DNA of 5,399 nucleotides, taken from contig JAQQAK010000122.1 in assembly GCA_028527945.1 (NCBI GenBank), positions 1 through 5,399 of the forward strand, given 5' to 3'. The DNA is from Spirochaetaceae bacterium (GTDB lineage: Bacteria > Spirochaetota > Spirochaetia > UBA9216). Below are positions 1 to 4,994 of the stretch, piece by piece. Positions within the stretch are counted from its first letter, which is position 1. The number at the start of each line of letters is the position of its first letter. The notes under the pieces were generated by a model, which was not told the origin of the DNA, searched no databases, and was given only the letters and a program-made list of their open reading frames with translations. The translations under genes were made by a program, and so were the position numbers.

Positions 1-456
1 TCTGTTCATATGAAAAGCTATTGGAAAAAGAATTACTGGAGATGAAGTTTCTTCCATTATTCTGACTGCCCAAGGTAAATATTTATCCCAGTGTTTTTCA
101 TTAAGCCCATGAATTAAGAATGTAGCTTTTTTATTTTTGCTTTTTGTTGATGGGATTAAAACAGGAATCCTGAATTTGTTATTTTCAGCAATGCTTCTGT
201 CACTCCATTCAAGTTTTTTAAAGATGAGTTCATTGCTATATTTGTTGTTGTTGCAGTAGAATTTTAAAAGTGAAGTGAAGGTTCTGTCTCTCTCAGAATA
301 ATAATCATCTTCAGGGTACACAAAGCCTGCATTACTGGTGAATGGCAGAGATAATAGCTCAAACTCTTTGTGCCCTTCTATTTTAATCTTTTTAGATGAA
401 AGATTTAAAGAAAATTCTTTTCCAAGATTTTTATAGTCGGTTAAATAATCAGTCAT
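1..456 (-). CDS. Predicted alpha/beta hydrolase (DUF6051-like), N-terminal 152 residues, truncated by window edge
   Basis: An open frame of 152 codons starts at the ATG at 456 and runs without a stop off the left edge, so the C-terminus is missing. Visible in the sequence: an N-terminal region without a signal peptide (starts MTDYLTDYKNLGKEF), then near residues 106-117 a beta-strand followed by an HG pair (FLIHGLNEKHWDKYLPWA, 113-130), and later a second strand VILFPIAFHMNR (141-152). A strand ending in HG is the usual oxyanion-hole element of alpha/beta hydrolases. The HGLNE-WDKYLPWA and FPIAFHMNR blocks resemble, from memory, the DUF6051 family of uncharacterised hydrolases. The nucleophile elbow and the rest of the triad lie outside the window, so activity cannot be judged. 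The start overlaps the end of the merR-type gene by 8 nt; an AAGGA ribosome binding site (465-469) lies 8 nt upstream, inside merR. It is therefore translated from the same mRNA and is probably controlled by that regulator. Substrate unknown. Confidence 0.72.
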   Translation of the reverse strand, partial: MTDYLTDYKNLGKEFSLNLSSKKIKIEGHKEFELLSLPFTSNAGFVYPEDDYYSERDRTFTSLLKFYCNNNKYSNELIFKKLEWSDRSIAENNKFRIPVLIPSTKSKNKKATFLIHGLNEKHWDKYLPWAVRIMEETSSPVILFPIAFHMNR

Positions 457-1165
457 TTTTTGTTTCCTTTTTTAAGCGTTTCTTGTTTTTTTCCTTGATT
501 AGCAAAATTTGTTTCTTTTGCTTTTTTAATAGATCTTCCCAGCGTTTAATTCCATTTTTTAATAAGTCCATTTTCTCATATAACTGAAGGATTTCATCAT
601 CAAGTATTACCAAATTGTTTTCTACTTCGTCAGCATCAAGCGACTCAAGGTTATCGCGCATGTCTATAAAATCACGAAAGTAGTCTGATATAATTTTAAT
701 TTGATCCAGGGTATAACCGAAAAGCTGAAGATCTTTTATAAGATTGCAAAACAGAATGTAGTAATTTCTGTAAAGACGGAATCCGCCGTTACTTCTAAGA
801 TCCGGTTCTATTATTCCCTTTTCTTCCCAGTGCTTAAGAGTTCTGGGACTTAGATTTGTTTTTTCTGCAAGATTTCCTACAGTAAGAAAATTTTCTTTAT
901 CAGAAAATTGTCTGTTATCTATTTTTTTACTTTCTGGTAAGCCAACTTTTTTTATAATTTTCTTTATTTCTGTATGTTTATACCCAAGCTCGAGTAATGA
1001 ATTAATTTTTGCCACAGATTGAAGGCTTTCTTCTGAGAATACAGGAATAGAGTCAGCTGTTTTTCCTACGGGAGTAAAGAGTTCTTCTTTTAACCATAAC
1101 TCTATCGTTTTTGCCGGGGTACCGGTTTTTTCCGCGAGTTCTTCTAAATGAAACATATTAATCAT
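449..1165 (-). CDS. MerR-family transcriptional regulator with two MerR-type HTH domains
   Basis: 238 residues from the ATG at 1165. The first HTH domain spans about residues 4-73 (HLEELAEKTGTPAKTIELW, wing around PVFSEE, then LLELGYKHTEIKKII). The second, more canonical, spans about 92-162 (LTVGNLAEKTNLSPRTLKHW, EEKGIIEPDLRSNGGFRLYR, then LFGYTLDQIKIISDYF). Residues 178-215 form a heptad-rich helix, probably the dimerisation coiled coil, and the tail is very Lys-rich (KKQKKQ...KNKKRLKK). Classical MerR proteins have one HTH, so the tandem arrangement is unusual. There is a single Cys (140) and no metal-binding cysteine cluster, so the effector is not a typical thiol-bound metal; it is unknown. 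A longer frame begins at TTG 1177, but ATG 1165 has the only plausible ribosome binding site (TTGAG, 7 nt upstream). It follows the ecfT gene by 86 nt with its own promoter and overlaps the downstream hydrolase by 8 nt. Confidence 0.88.
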   Translation of the reverse strand: MINMFHLEELAEKTGTPAKTIELWLKEELFTPVGKTADSIPVFSEESLQSVAKINSLLELGYKHTEIKKIIKKVGLPESKKIDNRQFSDKENFLTVGNLAEKTNLSPRTLKHWEEKGIIEPDLRSNGGFRLYRNYYILFCNLIKDLQLFGYTLDQIKIISDYFRDFIDMRDNLESLDADEVENNLVILDDEILQLYEKMDLLKNGIKRWEDLLKKQKKQILLIKEKNKKRLKKETKND

Positions 1166-1172
1166 AAGCAAT

Positions 1173-1177
1173 CTCAA
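1173..1177 (-). promoter_or_regulatory. Weak ribosome binding site that decides the merR-type start
   Basis: TTGAG on the minus strand, with 7 nt between it and ATG 1165. The alternative starts (TTG 1177, ATG 1156) have no purine-rich element in range. Confidence 0.4.
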
Positions 1178-1199
1178 TACACATTATTCTGTATGTGTA
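1178..1199. promoter_or_regulatory. Inverted repeat, candidate operator of the double-HTH MerR regulator
   Basis: A perfect 7-bp inverted repeat, TACACAT-N8-ATGTGTA, lies in the leader of the merR-type gene just upstream of its start codon. A third, related copy (ATGCGTA) lies at 1203-1209 in the same orientation as the right arm and exactly 10 bp from it. Position downstream of the proposed -10 box suits autorepression. The assignment to this regulator is inferred from proximity only. Confidence 0.5.
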
Positions 1200-1210
1200 C
1201 GTATGCGTAT
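1191..1210 (+). repeat. Tandem 10-bp near-repeat GTATGYGTAY x2
   Basis: GTATGTGTAC is followed directly by GTATGCGTAT (8 of 10 identical), one DNA helical turn per unit. It contains two of the three half-sites described at the merR-type promoter. Confidence 0.6.
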
Positions 1211-1239
1211 AGGTTAATGCTATTTTTTTCGGTTGTCAA
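1211..1239 (-). promoter_or_regulatory. Promoter of the merR-hydrolase block
   Basis: On the minus strand a perfect -35 TTGACA (1239-1234), a 17-nt spacer, and a -10 candidate TAACCT (1216-1211) that keeps the key TAnnnT positions. The predicted start is near 1204, giving a leader of roughly 40 nt to ATG 1165. It sits directly after the ecfT stop codon. The -10 is only 3 of 6 to consensus, but the same -35/17/-10 combination occurs in front of birA. No terminator is visible between ecfT and merR, so read-through from the biotin operon may add to expression. Confidence 0.55.
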
Positions 1240-1251
1240 CTGAAAAGTATA

Positions 1252-1857
1252 CTATTTATCTGAATTGTATCCTCTTGAATACCAGGCGTCGGCCATCTCG
1301 TCGACTTTCTGAAACATTTCAATTAGTAGGGGAATGGTTATAAGTTTGAAACTTCTCAGAACTCTTTTATCACTTTTAAATGATCGTGAATATCTTGCTT
1401 CTTTCAGTTCTTCTGCTGTTTTAAAAATGAGTGGTAGAAACGATAGCATCATAACAAAAAGGTCTGCTGCCTTTTTTGATATTATTTTTGACAAAAGTCG
1501 TCTTAAGGCAGAGAGTTTCGTTGTTGAGTAAAATAATAATCCGGCAGCTGTCATTGTTATAAGTCTTGTGCAGAAGAAGACCCCGTCTTGAATAGAGTTT
1601 GATGTGATATATTTAATTATTCCTGTAAGAATGAAAAAAATGAAGATTTTCCACATTGAAAAAAATTGGGTTCTAATATGCTTTCCTGAAGATAGTGTAA
1701 AAAACAAGGAAATCAAAGCAGATATTGATACTGTCCAGATATTAGGTAAAGCAGACAAAACGCAAAAAGCTATCAGGACAATGAGTTTGAATAATGGATT
1801 TAACCTAAATAGAAGAGAGTTGTGTGGATAATATTCAAACAGATAATTTGTTTTCAT
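1252..1857 (-). CDS. bioN: Energy-coupling factor transporter transmembrane protein EcfT (BioN-type)
   Basis: 201 residues, the usual size for the compact T component of group I ECF transporters; it couples ATP hydrolysis by the ATPase to the biotin-binding S protein in the inner membrane. Hydrophobic segments lie at about 23-38, 42-56, 66-86, 95-112 and 131-147. After them come the two short cytoplasmic signature motifs that dock into the ATPase: EARYSRSF (153-160) and DAWYSRGY (190-197). The first has Ser where many EcfT proteins have Gly in the A-R-G core; the second is canonical. The start ATG overlaps the stop of the ATPase gene in an ATGA, and no good ribosome binding site is visible, so translation is probably coupled. 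Last gene of the biotin operon. The symbol rests on the bioY neighbourhood; EcfT or CbiQ-family is the safe general name. Confidence 0.9.
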   Translation of the reverse strand: MKTNYLFEYYPHNSLLFRLNPLFKLIVLIAFCVLSALPNIWTVSISALISLFFTLSSGKHIRTQFFSMWKIFIFFILTGIIKYITSNSIQDGVFFCTRLITMTAAGLLFYSTTKLSALRRLLSKIISKKAADLFVMMLSFLPLIFKTAEELKEARYSRSFKSDKRVLRSFKLITIPLLIEMFQKVDEMADAWYSRGYNSDK

Positions 1858-2621
1858 TTTATTTTTGAACTTTCATAGAGCCATGTCATGGTTTCAATAT
1901 TCTCTGAAGGAGGAATTCTTATACCGTTTTCCGCTGCAGTTTTGAGCATTGCATCAGGATTCCCGTCTCCGACTATTTTACCTTTTGACATCACCACAAG
2001 TCTGTCAGCGTGAGCCAGTAGTTTTTCTAAATCATGAGTTATCACAATTATAGAAGTACCACTTTCTTTTAGAAATATAAGTTTTCTTAAAAGAAGCTTG
2101 ACTCCCTCAAAATCTAATCCAGCGAATGGTTCATCAAAAATAATTATATCTGGTTGCATAGCGACAATTCCAGCTATAGCGGTTCGTTTTTTTTCTCCAC
2201 CAGAAATCCTGTGAGGAGATTTTTCAAGCAGAGAGGTTATTCCCATAGCTTCAGCTGATTCATTTATTCGTTTTTCTATTTCTGCTGAAGGTAGACCTAT
2301 ATTTTCTAATCCAAAAGCTATGTCATCTTCTACTGTCTGAGCAATTATTTGAGTATTTGAATTTTGAAAAACAAAACCCACCTTTATTCTGGCATTCCAG
2401 CTGTCTTTTTCTGTAGAAATATTATTAATAAGGACTTCTCCCTCTGTGGGAAGGAGGAGTCCATTAAGATGTTTCATTAAAAATGTTTTACCGCTGCCAT
2501 TTCTGCCTGTCAAAACTGTGAAGCTATTACGATAAAAATCCAAATTTATGCTATCAAGAACTTTTGTACCATTAGAAAGTGTGTGTGTTAAGTTATTAAT
2601 CGAAATTAATGGTTTGTCCAT
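1854..2621 (-). CDS. bioM: ECF transporter ATP-binding protein EcfA (BioM-type)
   Basis: 255-residue ABC ATPase with all catalytic motifs intact: Walker A GRNGSGKT (39-46), Q-loop Gln86 in VFQNSNTQ, signature ISGGEKKR (139-146), Walker B DIIIFDE (158-164) with catalytic Glu164, D-loop AGLD (167-170) and switch His196 in ITHD. The Q-loop extension NTQIIAQTVEDDIAFG is typical of cobalt/ECF-type ATPases. It powers biotin uptake by the neighbouring BioY and EcfT. A single ATPase gene beside one T and one S gene fits a dedicated group I system in which the ATPase works as a homodimer; a second EcfA elsewhere cannot be excluded. The start is 10 nt after the bioY stop with only a weak purine stretch (TAAGA over the stop codon), suggesting coupled translation. 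Confidence 0.94.
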   Translation of the reverse strand: MDKPLISINNLTHTLSNGTKVLDSINLDFYRNSFTVLTGRNGSGKTFLMKHLNGLLLPTEGEVLINNISTEKDSWNARIKVGFVFQNSNTQIIAQTVEDDIAFGLENIGLPSAEIEKRINESAEAMGITSLLEKSPHRISGGEKKRTAIAGIVAMQPDIIIFDEPFAGLDFEGVKLLLRKLIFLKESGTSIIVITHDLEKLLAHADRLVVMSKGKIVGDGNPDAMLKTAAENGIRIPPSENIETMTWLYESSKIK

Positions 2622-2631
2622 TTATATAATC

Positions 2632-3195
2632 TTAGTGCGCTCGAACAGGTATAAGATTATCCGCAGAGCGTATTAAAATTTGTCTTATTAGAACTGCTGC
2701 TACAGCCTTGAGACAATCTCCAGGAAGAAAAGGAATCATTCCTGCTGAGAACGCTCCTGCCCAGTCCATTCCTAGTCTCCATTTGAGCCAAGGAACTCCA
2801 ATCGCGTAAAGAACAACTGTTGCCGCAATAACTGCTATGATATCTGCTACAGGAAACTTCTTTAATGAAGCTTTTTCAGAATTCAATGAAATTAGACCAC
2901 TCACCGCAGCTGTAGGAAGATAGCCTATTAAAAAACCACCTGTAGGGCCTGCAAAAACTGCCGGGCCGCTTCCGCCTGCAAATGCTGGTAATCCTATAAT
3001 ACCCGCAATAAGGTAGATTATAACTGATACAGACGCCGCGGCGGGGCCTAATAAGAGTCCGGCTAAAAGCATGAAAAAGCTTGTTAAGGTTATTGGGACA
3101 GGCCCTACAGGGATTCTGATAAATGTTCCAGCTGCCATAAAAGCTGCGAAAAGTGCTATAAAAAGATATTTTTTGATATTCTCTCTCTCACTCAT
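2632..3195 (-). CDS. bioY: Biotin transporter substrate-binding (S) component BioY
   Basis: 187 residues, typical BioY length, a membrane protein that binds biotin with high affinity. Family blocks are clear: RIPVGPVPITLTSFFMLLAG (27-46), the Gly-rich GGSGPAVFAGPTGGFLIGY (74-92) that is the BioY hallmark, and the late loop FLPGDCLKA (156-164). About six hydrophobic segments are visible (near 9-26, 36-49, 53-69, 79-103, 117-136, 148-172). The start ATG overlaps the end of the birA-like gene by 8 nt; AGGAG (3208-3212) inside that gene is the ribosome binding site, at a rather long 12-nt spacing. It forms an operon with the ATPase and EcfT genes downstream. It is locally more GC-rich than its neighbours, which the many Gly/Ala codons may explain; I see no sign of transfer. 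Very secure call. Confidence 0.96.
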   Translation of the reverse strand: MSERENIKKYLFIALFAAFMAAGTFIRIPVGPVPITLTSFFMLLAGLLLGPAAASVSVIIYLIAGIIGLPAFAGGSGPAVFAGPTGGFLIGYLPTAAVSGLISLNSEKASLKKFPVADIIAVIAATVVLYAIGVPWLKWRLGMDWAGAFSAGMIPFLPGDCLKAVAAVLIRQILIRSADNLIPVRAH

Positions 3196-4120
3196 AAATA
3201 ATTTTGTCTCCTGAATTAATATAGATTGTTTTTTTATTTTCCATTTCCAATATTAAAAAACCACTTTCTGAAAGTTTTTTAATAACTCCGGAATACTTTT
3301 TATCTCTAACTACTGTTACATTTTTATTAATTTCAAGAATGTTTAAATTATAACTTTTTAAGAGTTTTTCAGAATAGAATTCTTTATCATATTTTTTCAG
3401 TTCTTCAAGAAGTGCCGCGGTTACTTCTTTTATACTGATTTGTCTTCCGGCTGCTTCTTCTATACTTATAGCGTCTTCGGGTAGGTTATCGCTTTTATGT
3501 ATATTAAGGCCTATACCAGAAGATATTGCCTGAATTACGTTTCCTTGTCCTTTGTATTCCGTTAAAACTCCACCAATTTTTTTACCATCACAATAGAGTC
3601 TACCGGGCCAGGAAATTTGTGATGCTATTGAGAATTCGCTTTTTAGAATTTTCGAGCAGGCATAAGCCGAGGCTGTGCAATAAAGAGCAGCATATATAGA
3701 AGGAAAAGGAATGGTTCTGATTCGTGATAGGTAAAGTCCTCCTTCTGGAGAAATCCAATTCCCTCCTAAAACTGTAGAACCATTACTTTGAGAACCAGCA
3801 ATTATTACTGTTCCATTTTTACAGTCATAGTTTAAAAGCTGGCTGGCTTTTTTCATGGTTGAATCAAGGCTGTTATAATATTCAACGTTGTTAGCTTCAT
3901 TTTTAAGCTCCCATGGATAGGGTTTATCCGTACTTTCCACTAATTTGTATCCGTTTCGGCCTGATTCAATTTTATAACCTTCATTTTGAAGCTTTGATAT
4001 CTTTTTCCACACCGCGACTCTGGATATACCAAGTTTTTCAGCAAGTTTTTCGCCTGAAACTGCTTCTTTGTTATTGGATAGAGCAGATATTATTGTAGAT
4101 ATGTTATTATTGTTAACCAT
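3188..4120 (-). CDS. birA: BirA-family biotin-operon regulator with degenerate biotin ligase domain
   Basis: 310 residues. N-terminal winged HTH at about 8-60 (SGEKLAEKLGISRVAVWKKI, then wing ESGRNGYKL), a central BirA/LplA-type catalytic domain at about 78-245, and a C-terminal SH3-like domain at about 260-310. Retained: LDST (85-88), Gln111, SPEGGLYLS (124-132), the KxGGxL segment with Lys181 (E. coli Lys183 equivalent), and SGIGLNIH (201-208). Lost: the biotinyl-AMP loop GRGRxGR is GSTVLGG (114-120), KWPND is SWPGR (170-174), and the usual STN is STM. The frame is uninterrupted, so this is not a pseudogene by frameshift. Family members biotinylate carboxyl carrier proteins and repress biotin genes; here ligase activity is doubtful and a sensor/repressor role is likely. 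First gene of the biotin uptake operon, with a BirA operator over its own start. No ribosome binding site precedes the ATG; no other Met occurs before residue 89. The symbol denotes family, not proven ligase function. Confidence 0.85.
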   Translation of the reverse strand: MVNNNNISTIISALSNNKEAVSGEKLAEKLGISRVAVWKKISKLQNEGYKIESGRNGYKLVESTDKPYPWELKNEANNVEYYNSLDSTMKKASQLLNYDCKNGTVIIAGSQSNGSTVLGGNWISPEGGLYLSRIRTIPFPSIYAALYCTASAYACSKILKSEFSIASQISWPGRLYCDGKKIGGVLTEYKGQGNVIQAISSGIGLNIHKSDNLPEDAISIEEAAGRQISIKEVTAALLEELKKYDKEFYSEKLLKSYNLNILEINKNVTVVRDKKYSGVIKKLSESGFLILEMENKKTIYINSGDKIIYE

Positions 4121-4141
4121 GAATAATGTAGAGGTTAACGA
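4110..4141. promoter_or_regulatory. BirA operator of the birA-bioYMN operon
   Basis: Left arm TTGTTAACC (4110-4118), a 14-bp spacer, right arm GGTTAACGA (4133-4141); 8 of 9 arm positions are complementary, with a perfect GTTAACC/GGTTAAC core. This matches the known BirA-site architecture (TTGTTAACC or TTGTAAACC arms separated by 14-15 bp). The left arm reaches into the first codons of birA and the right arm covers the -10 box and part of the upstream spacer, so binding would block initiation and give biotin-dependent autorepression of the operon. Confidence 0.88.
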
Positions 4142-4160
4142 AAAGCTTTGTCTGTGTCAA
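4132..4160 (-). promoter_or_regulatory. Promoter of the birA-bioYMN operon
   Basis: Minus strand: -35 TTGACA (4160-4155, perfect), 17-nt spacer, -10 TAACCT (4137-4132). The -10 lies inside the right arm of the BirA operator. The predicted start is near 4125, only about five bases before the birA ATG, implying a leaderless or nearly leaderless mRNA. Confidence 0.65.
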
Positions 4161-4309
4161 TCTTTAAAAAAAATTATTCGTTGGAGAGGGCAAGACCTAG
4201 CAGCTTTGCTGTGTGATATTTTATTTATTTAGCTCAGCGTCTTTTATATTCTGAATATATCAGATAATTTTTAGCAAATTTAAAAACCACTGATTTATTA
4301 TAGATACTA

Positions 4310-4338
4310 TTGCATTATGCTTTATGCTGAGGTAGTAT
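4310..4338 (+). promoter_or_regulatory. Candidate promoter of the first LPP20 lipoprotein gene
   Basis: TTGCAT (4310-4315), 17-nt spacer, TAGTAT (4333-4338). Spacing is ideal but the match is only 7 of 12. It would give a leader of about 28 nt containing the AGGAG site. It supports the start at 4373 over the one at 4337. The rest of the gap upstream shows only weak alternatives (for example GATAAT at 4263 without a good -35). Confidence 0.3.
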
Positions 4339-4359
4339 GATTAAAAGTAATCAAACTGC

Positions 4360-4364
4360 AGGAG
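4360..4364 (+). promoter_or_regulatory. Ribosome binding site fixing the first lipoprotein start
   Basis: AGGAG, 8 nt before ATG 4373. The upstream in-frame ATG at 4337 has only GAGG at a cramped 4-nt spacing and would place 12 polar residues before the signal peptide. Confidence 0.8.
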
Positions 4365-4372
4365 TTTTGAAA

Positions 4373-4924
4373 ATGAAAAAAATAATGTTTTCGATGTTAG
4401 TAGTATTATCTGCATTGATGATTTTCTCATGTGGGTCATCAAATGGTAATAGTGGTGGTTTGCCAGAATTCGTTATGAATCCACCATTGTCAGATGATTA
4501 TTTCTATGGTGTAGGCTATGGTGATAAGGGAAGAGATGATCTTTCTATAGCTGCTGCAAAGACAAACGCAAGAGCTGATATTGCAAGGCAGATTGAGACT
4601 GTTGTTCAGTCAAGCCTTGAAGATTATGCTCAGACTGCTGGTGTTGATGGCGACACACAGACAATTGAGTTTTTTGAGAATGTTACAAGAGATATAACCA
4701 ATCAGAAATTAACTGGTGTTCAGCAGGTTACAATGGAGAAAGTTCGAAATGGTGGATACTGGGTTCTTATGCAGTATGACAAGAATCTTATGGTAGAATC
4801 TGCCAAGGAATCTTTTGCAAGAAATGAAAATGCCGCATTTGCCGAATTCAAGGCCTCACAGGCTCTTGAAAAACTTGATTACCAGCTGAAAAATAATCCT
4901 ACTGTTTCTGAACCTGTTGAGTAA
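4373..4924 (+). CDS. LPP20-family lipoprotein
   Basis: 183 residues from ATG 4373. The N-terminus MKKIMFSMLVVLSALMIFSC is a lipoprotein signal peptide: Lys pair, hydrophobic core, and lipobox IFSC with the lipidated Cys at 20. Phe at -2 is atypical for enteric bacteria but fits the relaxed spirochaetal lipobox. The mature protein begins with a Ser/Gly/Asn linker (21-29), then the LPP20-type fold: PEFVMNPP (31-38), YFYGVGYG (43-50), a helix AAKTNARADIARQIETVV (61-78), and YWVLMQYD (129-136), ending in a charged helix and a short Pro/Glu tail. LPP20-domain proteins are surface or periplasmic lipoproteins (H. pylori Lpp20, FlgP-type proteins); no enzymatic role is known and none is proposed. A longer frame from 4337 is possible but less likely. 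It is followed by a strong terminator and then a paralogous gene. Confidence 0.88.
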   Translation: MKKIMFSMLVVLSALMIFSCGSSNGNSGGLPEFVMNPPLSDDYFYGVGYGDKGRDDLSIAAAKTNARADIARQIETVVQSSLEDYAQTAGVDGDTQTIEFFENVTRDITNQKLTGVQQVTMEKVRNGGYWVLMQYDKNLMVESAKESFARNENAAFAEFKASQALEKLDYQLKNNPTVSEPVE

Positions 4925-4947
4925 TCAGTAGGTAGTAATCACTTAAA

Positions 4948-4984
4948 AAAGCTGATCAGTAACTCTGGTCAGCTTTCGTTTTTT
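4948..4984 (+). terminator. Rho-independent terminator between the two lipoprotein genes
   Basis: A 12-bp stem AAAGCTGATCAG / CTGGTCAGCTTT (one G-U pair), a 5-nt loop TAACT, then CG and six T residues (4979-4984). It lies 23 nt after the first lipoprotein's stop codon and its T-tract ends directly before the AGGG of the next gene. Confidence 0.92.
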
Positions 4985-4994
4985 AGGGATAAAA

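Larger units (their letters stand above)
4121..4372. other. Divergent intergenic region between birA and the lipoprotein genes
   Basis: The 252-nt gap contains the birA promoter and most of its operator at the left end, and a weak promoter candidate plus ribosome binding site for the lipoprotein gene at the right end. Between them (about 4161-4309) it is AT-rich with a small dyad TCTGA-N5-TCAGA at 4250-4264. I see no tRNA, riboswitch or convincing small RNA. Confidence 0.6.

Noticed and set aside
396..587. Plus-strand frame of 63 codons with a Phe/Ser-rich product
   Set aside because: Antisense to the Lys-rich end of the merR-type gene; low-complexity composition and no ribosome binding site. 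The real genes on the other strand explain this stretch.
1212..1240. Possible BirA half-sites (GGTTAA, GGTTGTCAA) at the merR promoter
   Set aside because: Both are in the same orientation; no opposing TTAACC arm lies 14-15 bp away, so this is not a BirA operator.
1246..1253. Palindrome AGTATACT at the end of ecfT as a possible terminator
   Set aside because: It has no loop, no GC-rich stem and no T-tract after it on the minus strand.
1334..1831. Plus-strand frames at 1334-1531 and 1604-1831
   Set aside because: Both are antisense to the well-supported EcfT gene and have no recognisable domain.
3913..4098. Plus-strand frame of 61 codons
   Set aside because: Antisense to the HTH region of the birA-like gene, with no family resemblance.
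4201..4211. CAGC-TTT-GCTG hairpin followed by a T-rich stretch
   Set aside because: Only a 4-bp stem with a mixed A/T tail; no gene ends here on the plus strand, so it is not a credible terminator.
4101..4232. Small plus-strand frame of 43 codons (MLLLLTMNNVEVNEK...) across the birA operator
   Set aside because: No ribosome binding site or recognisable motif, and it overlaps the birA start, operator and promoter, which account for the conserved-looking sequence.
4337..4372. Upstream in-frame start of the first lipoprotein at 4337
   Set aside because: The GAGG is only 4 nt from this ATG and the extra 12 residues would disrupt a typical lipoprotein signal peptide; ATG 4373 has an ideal AGGAG.
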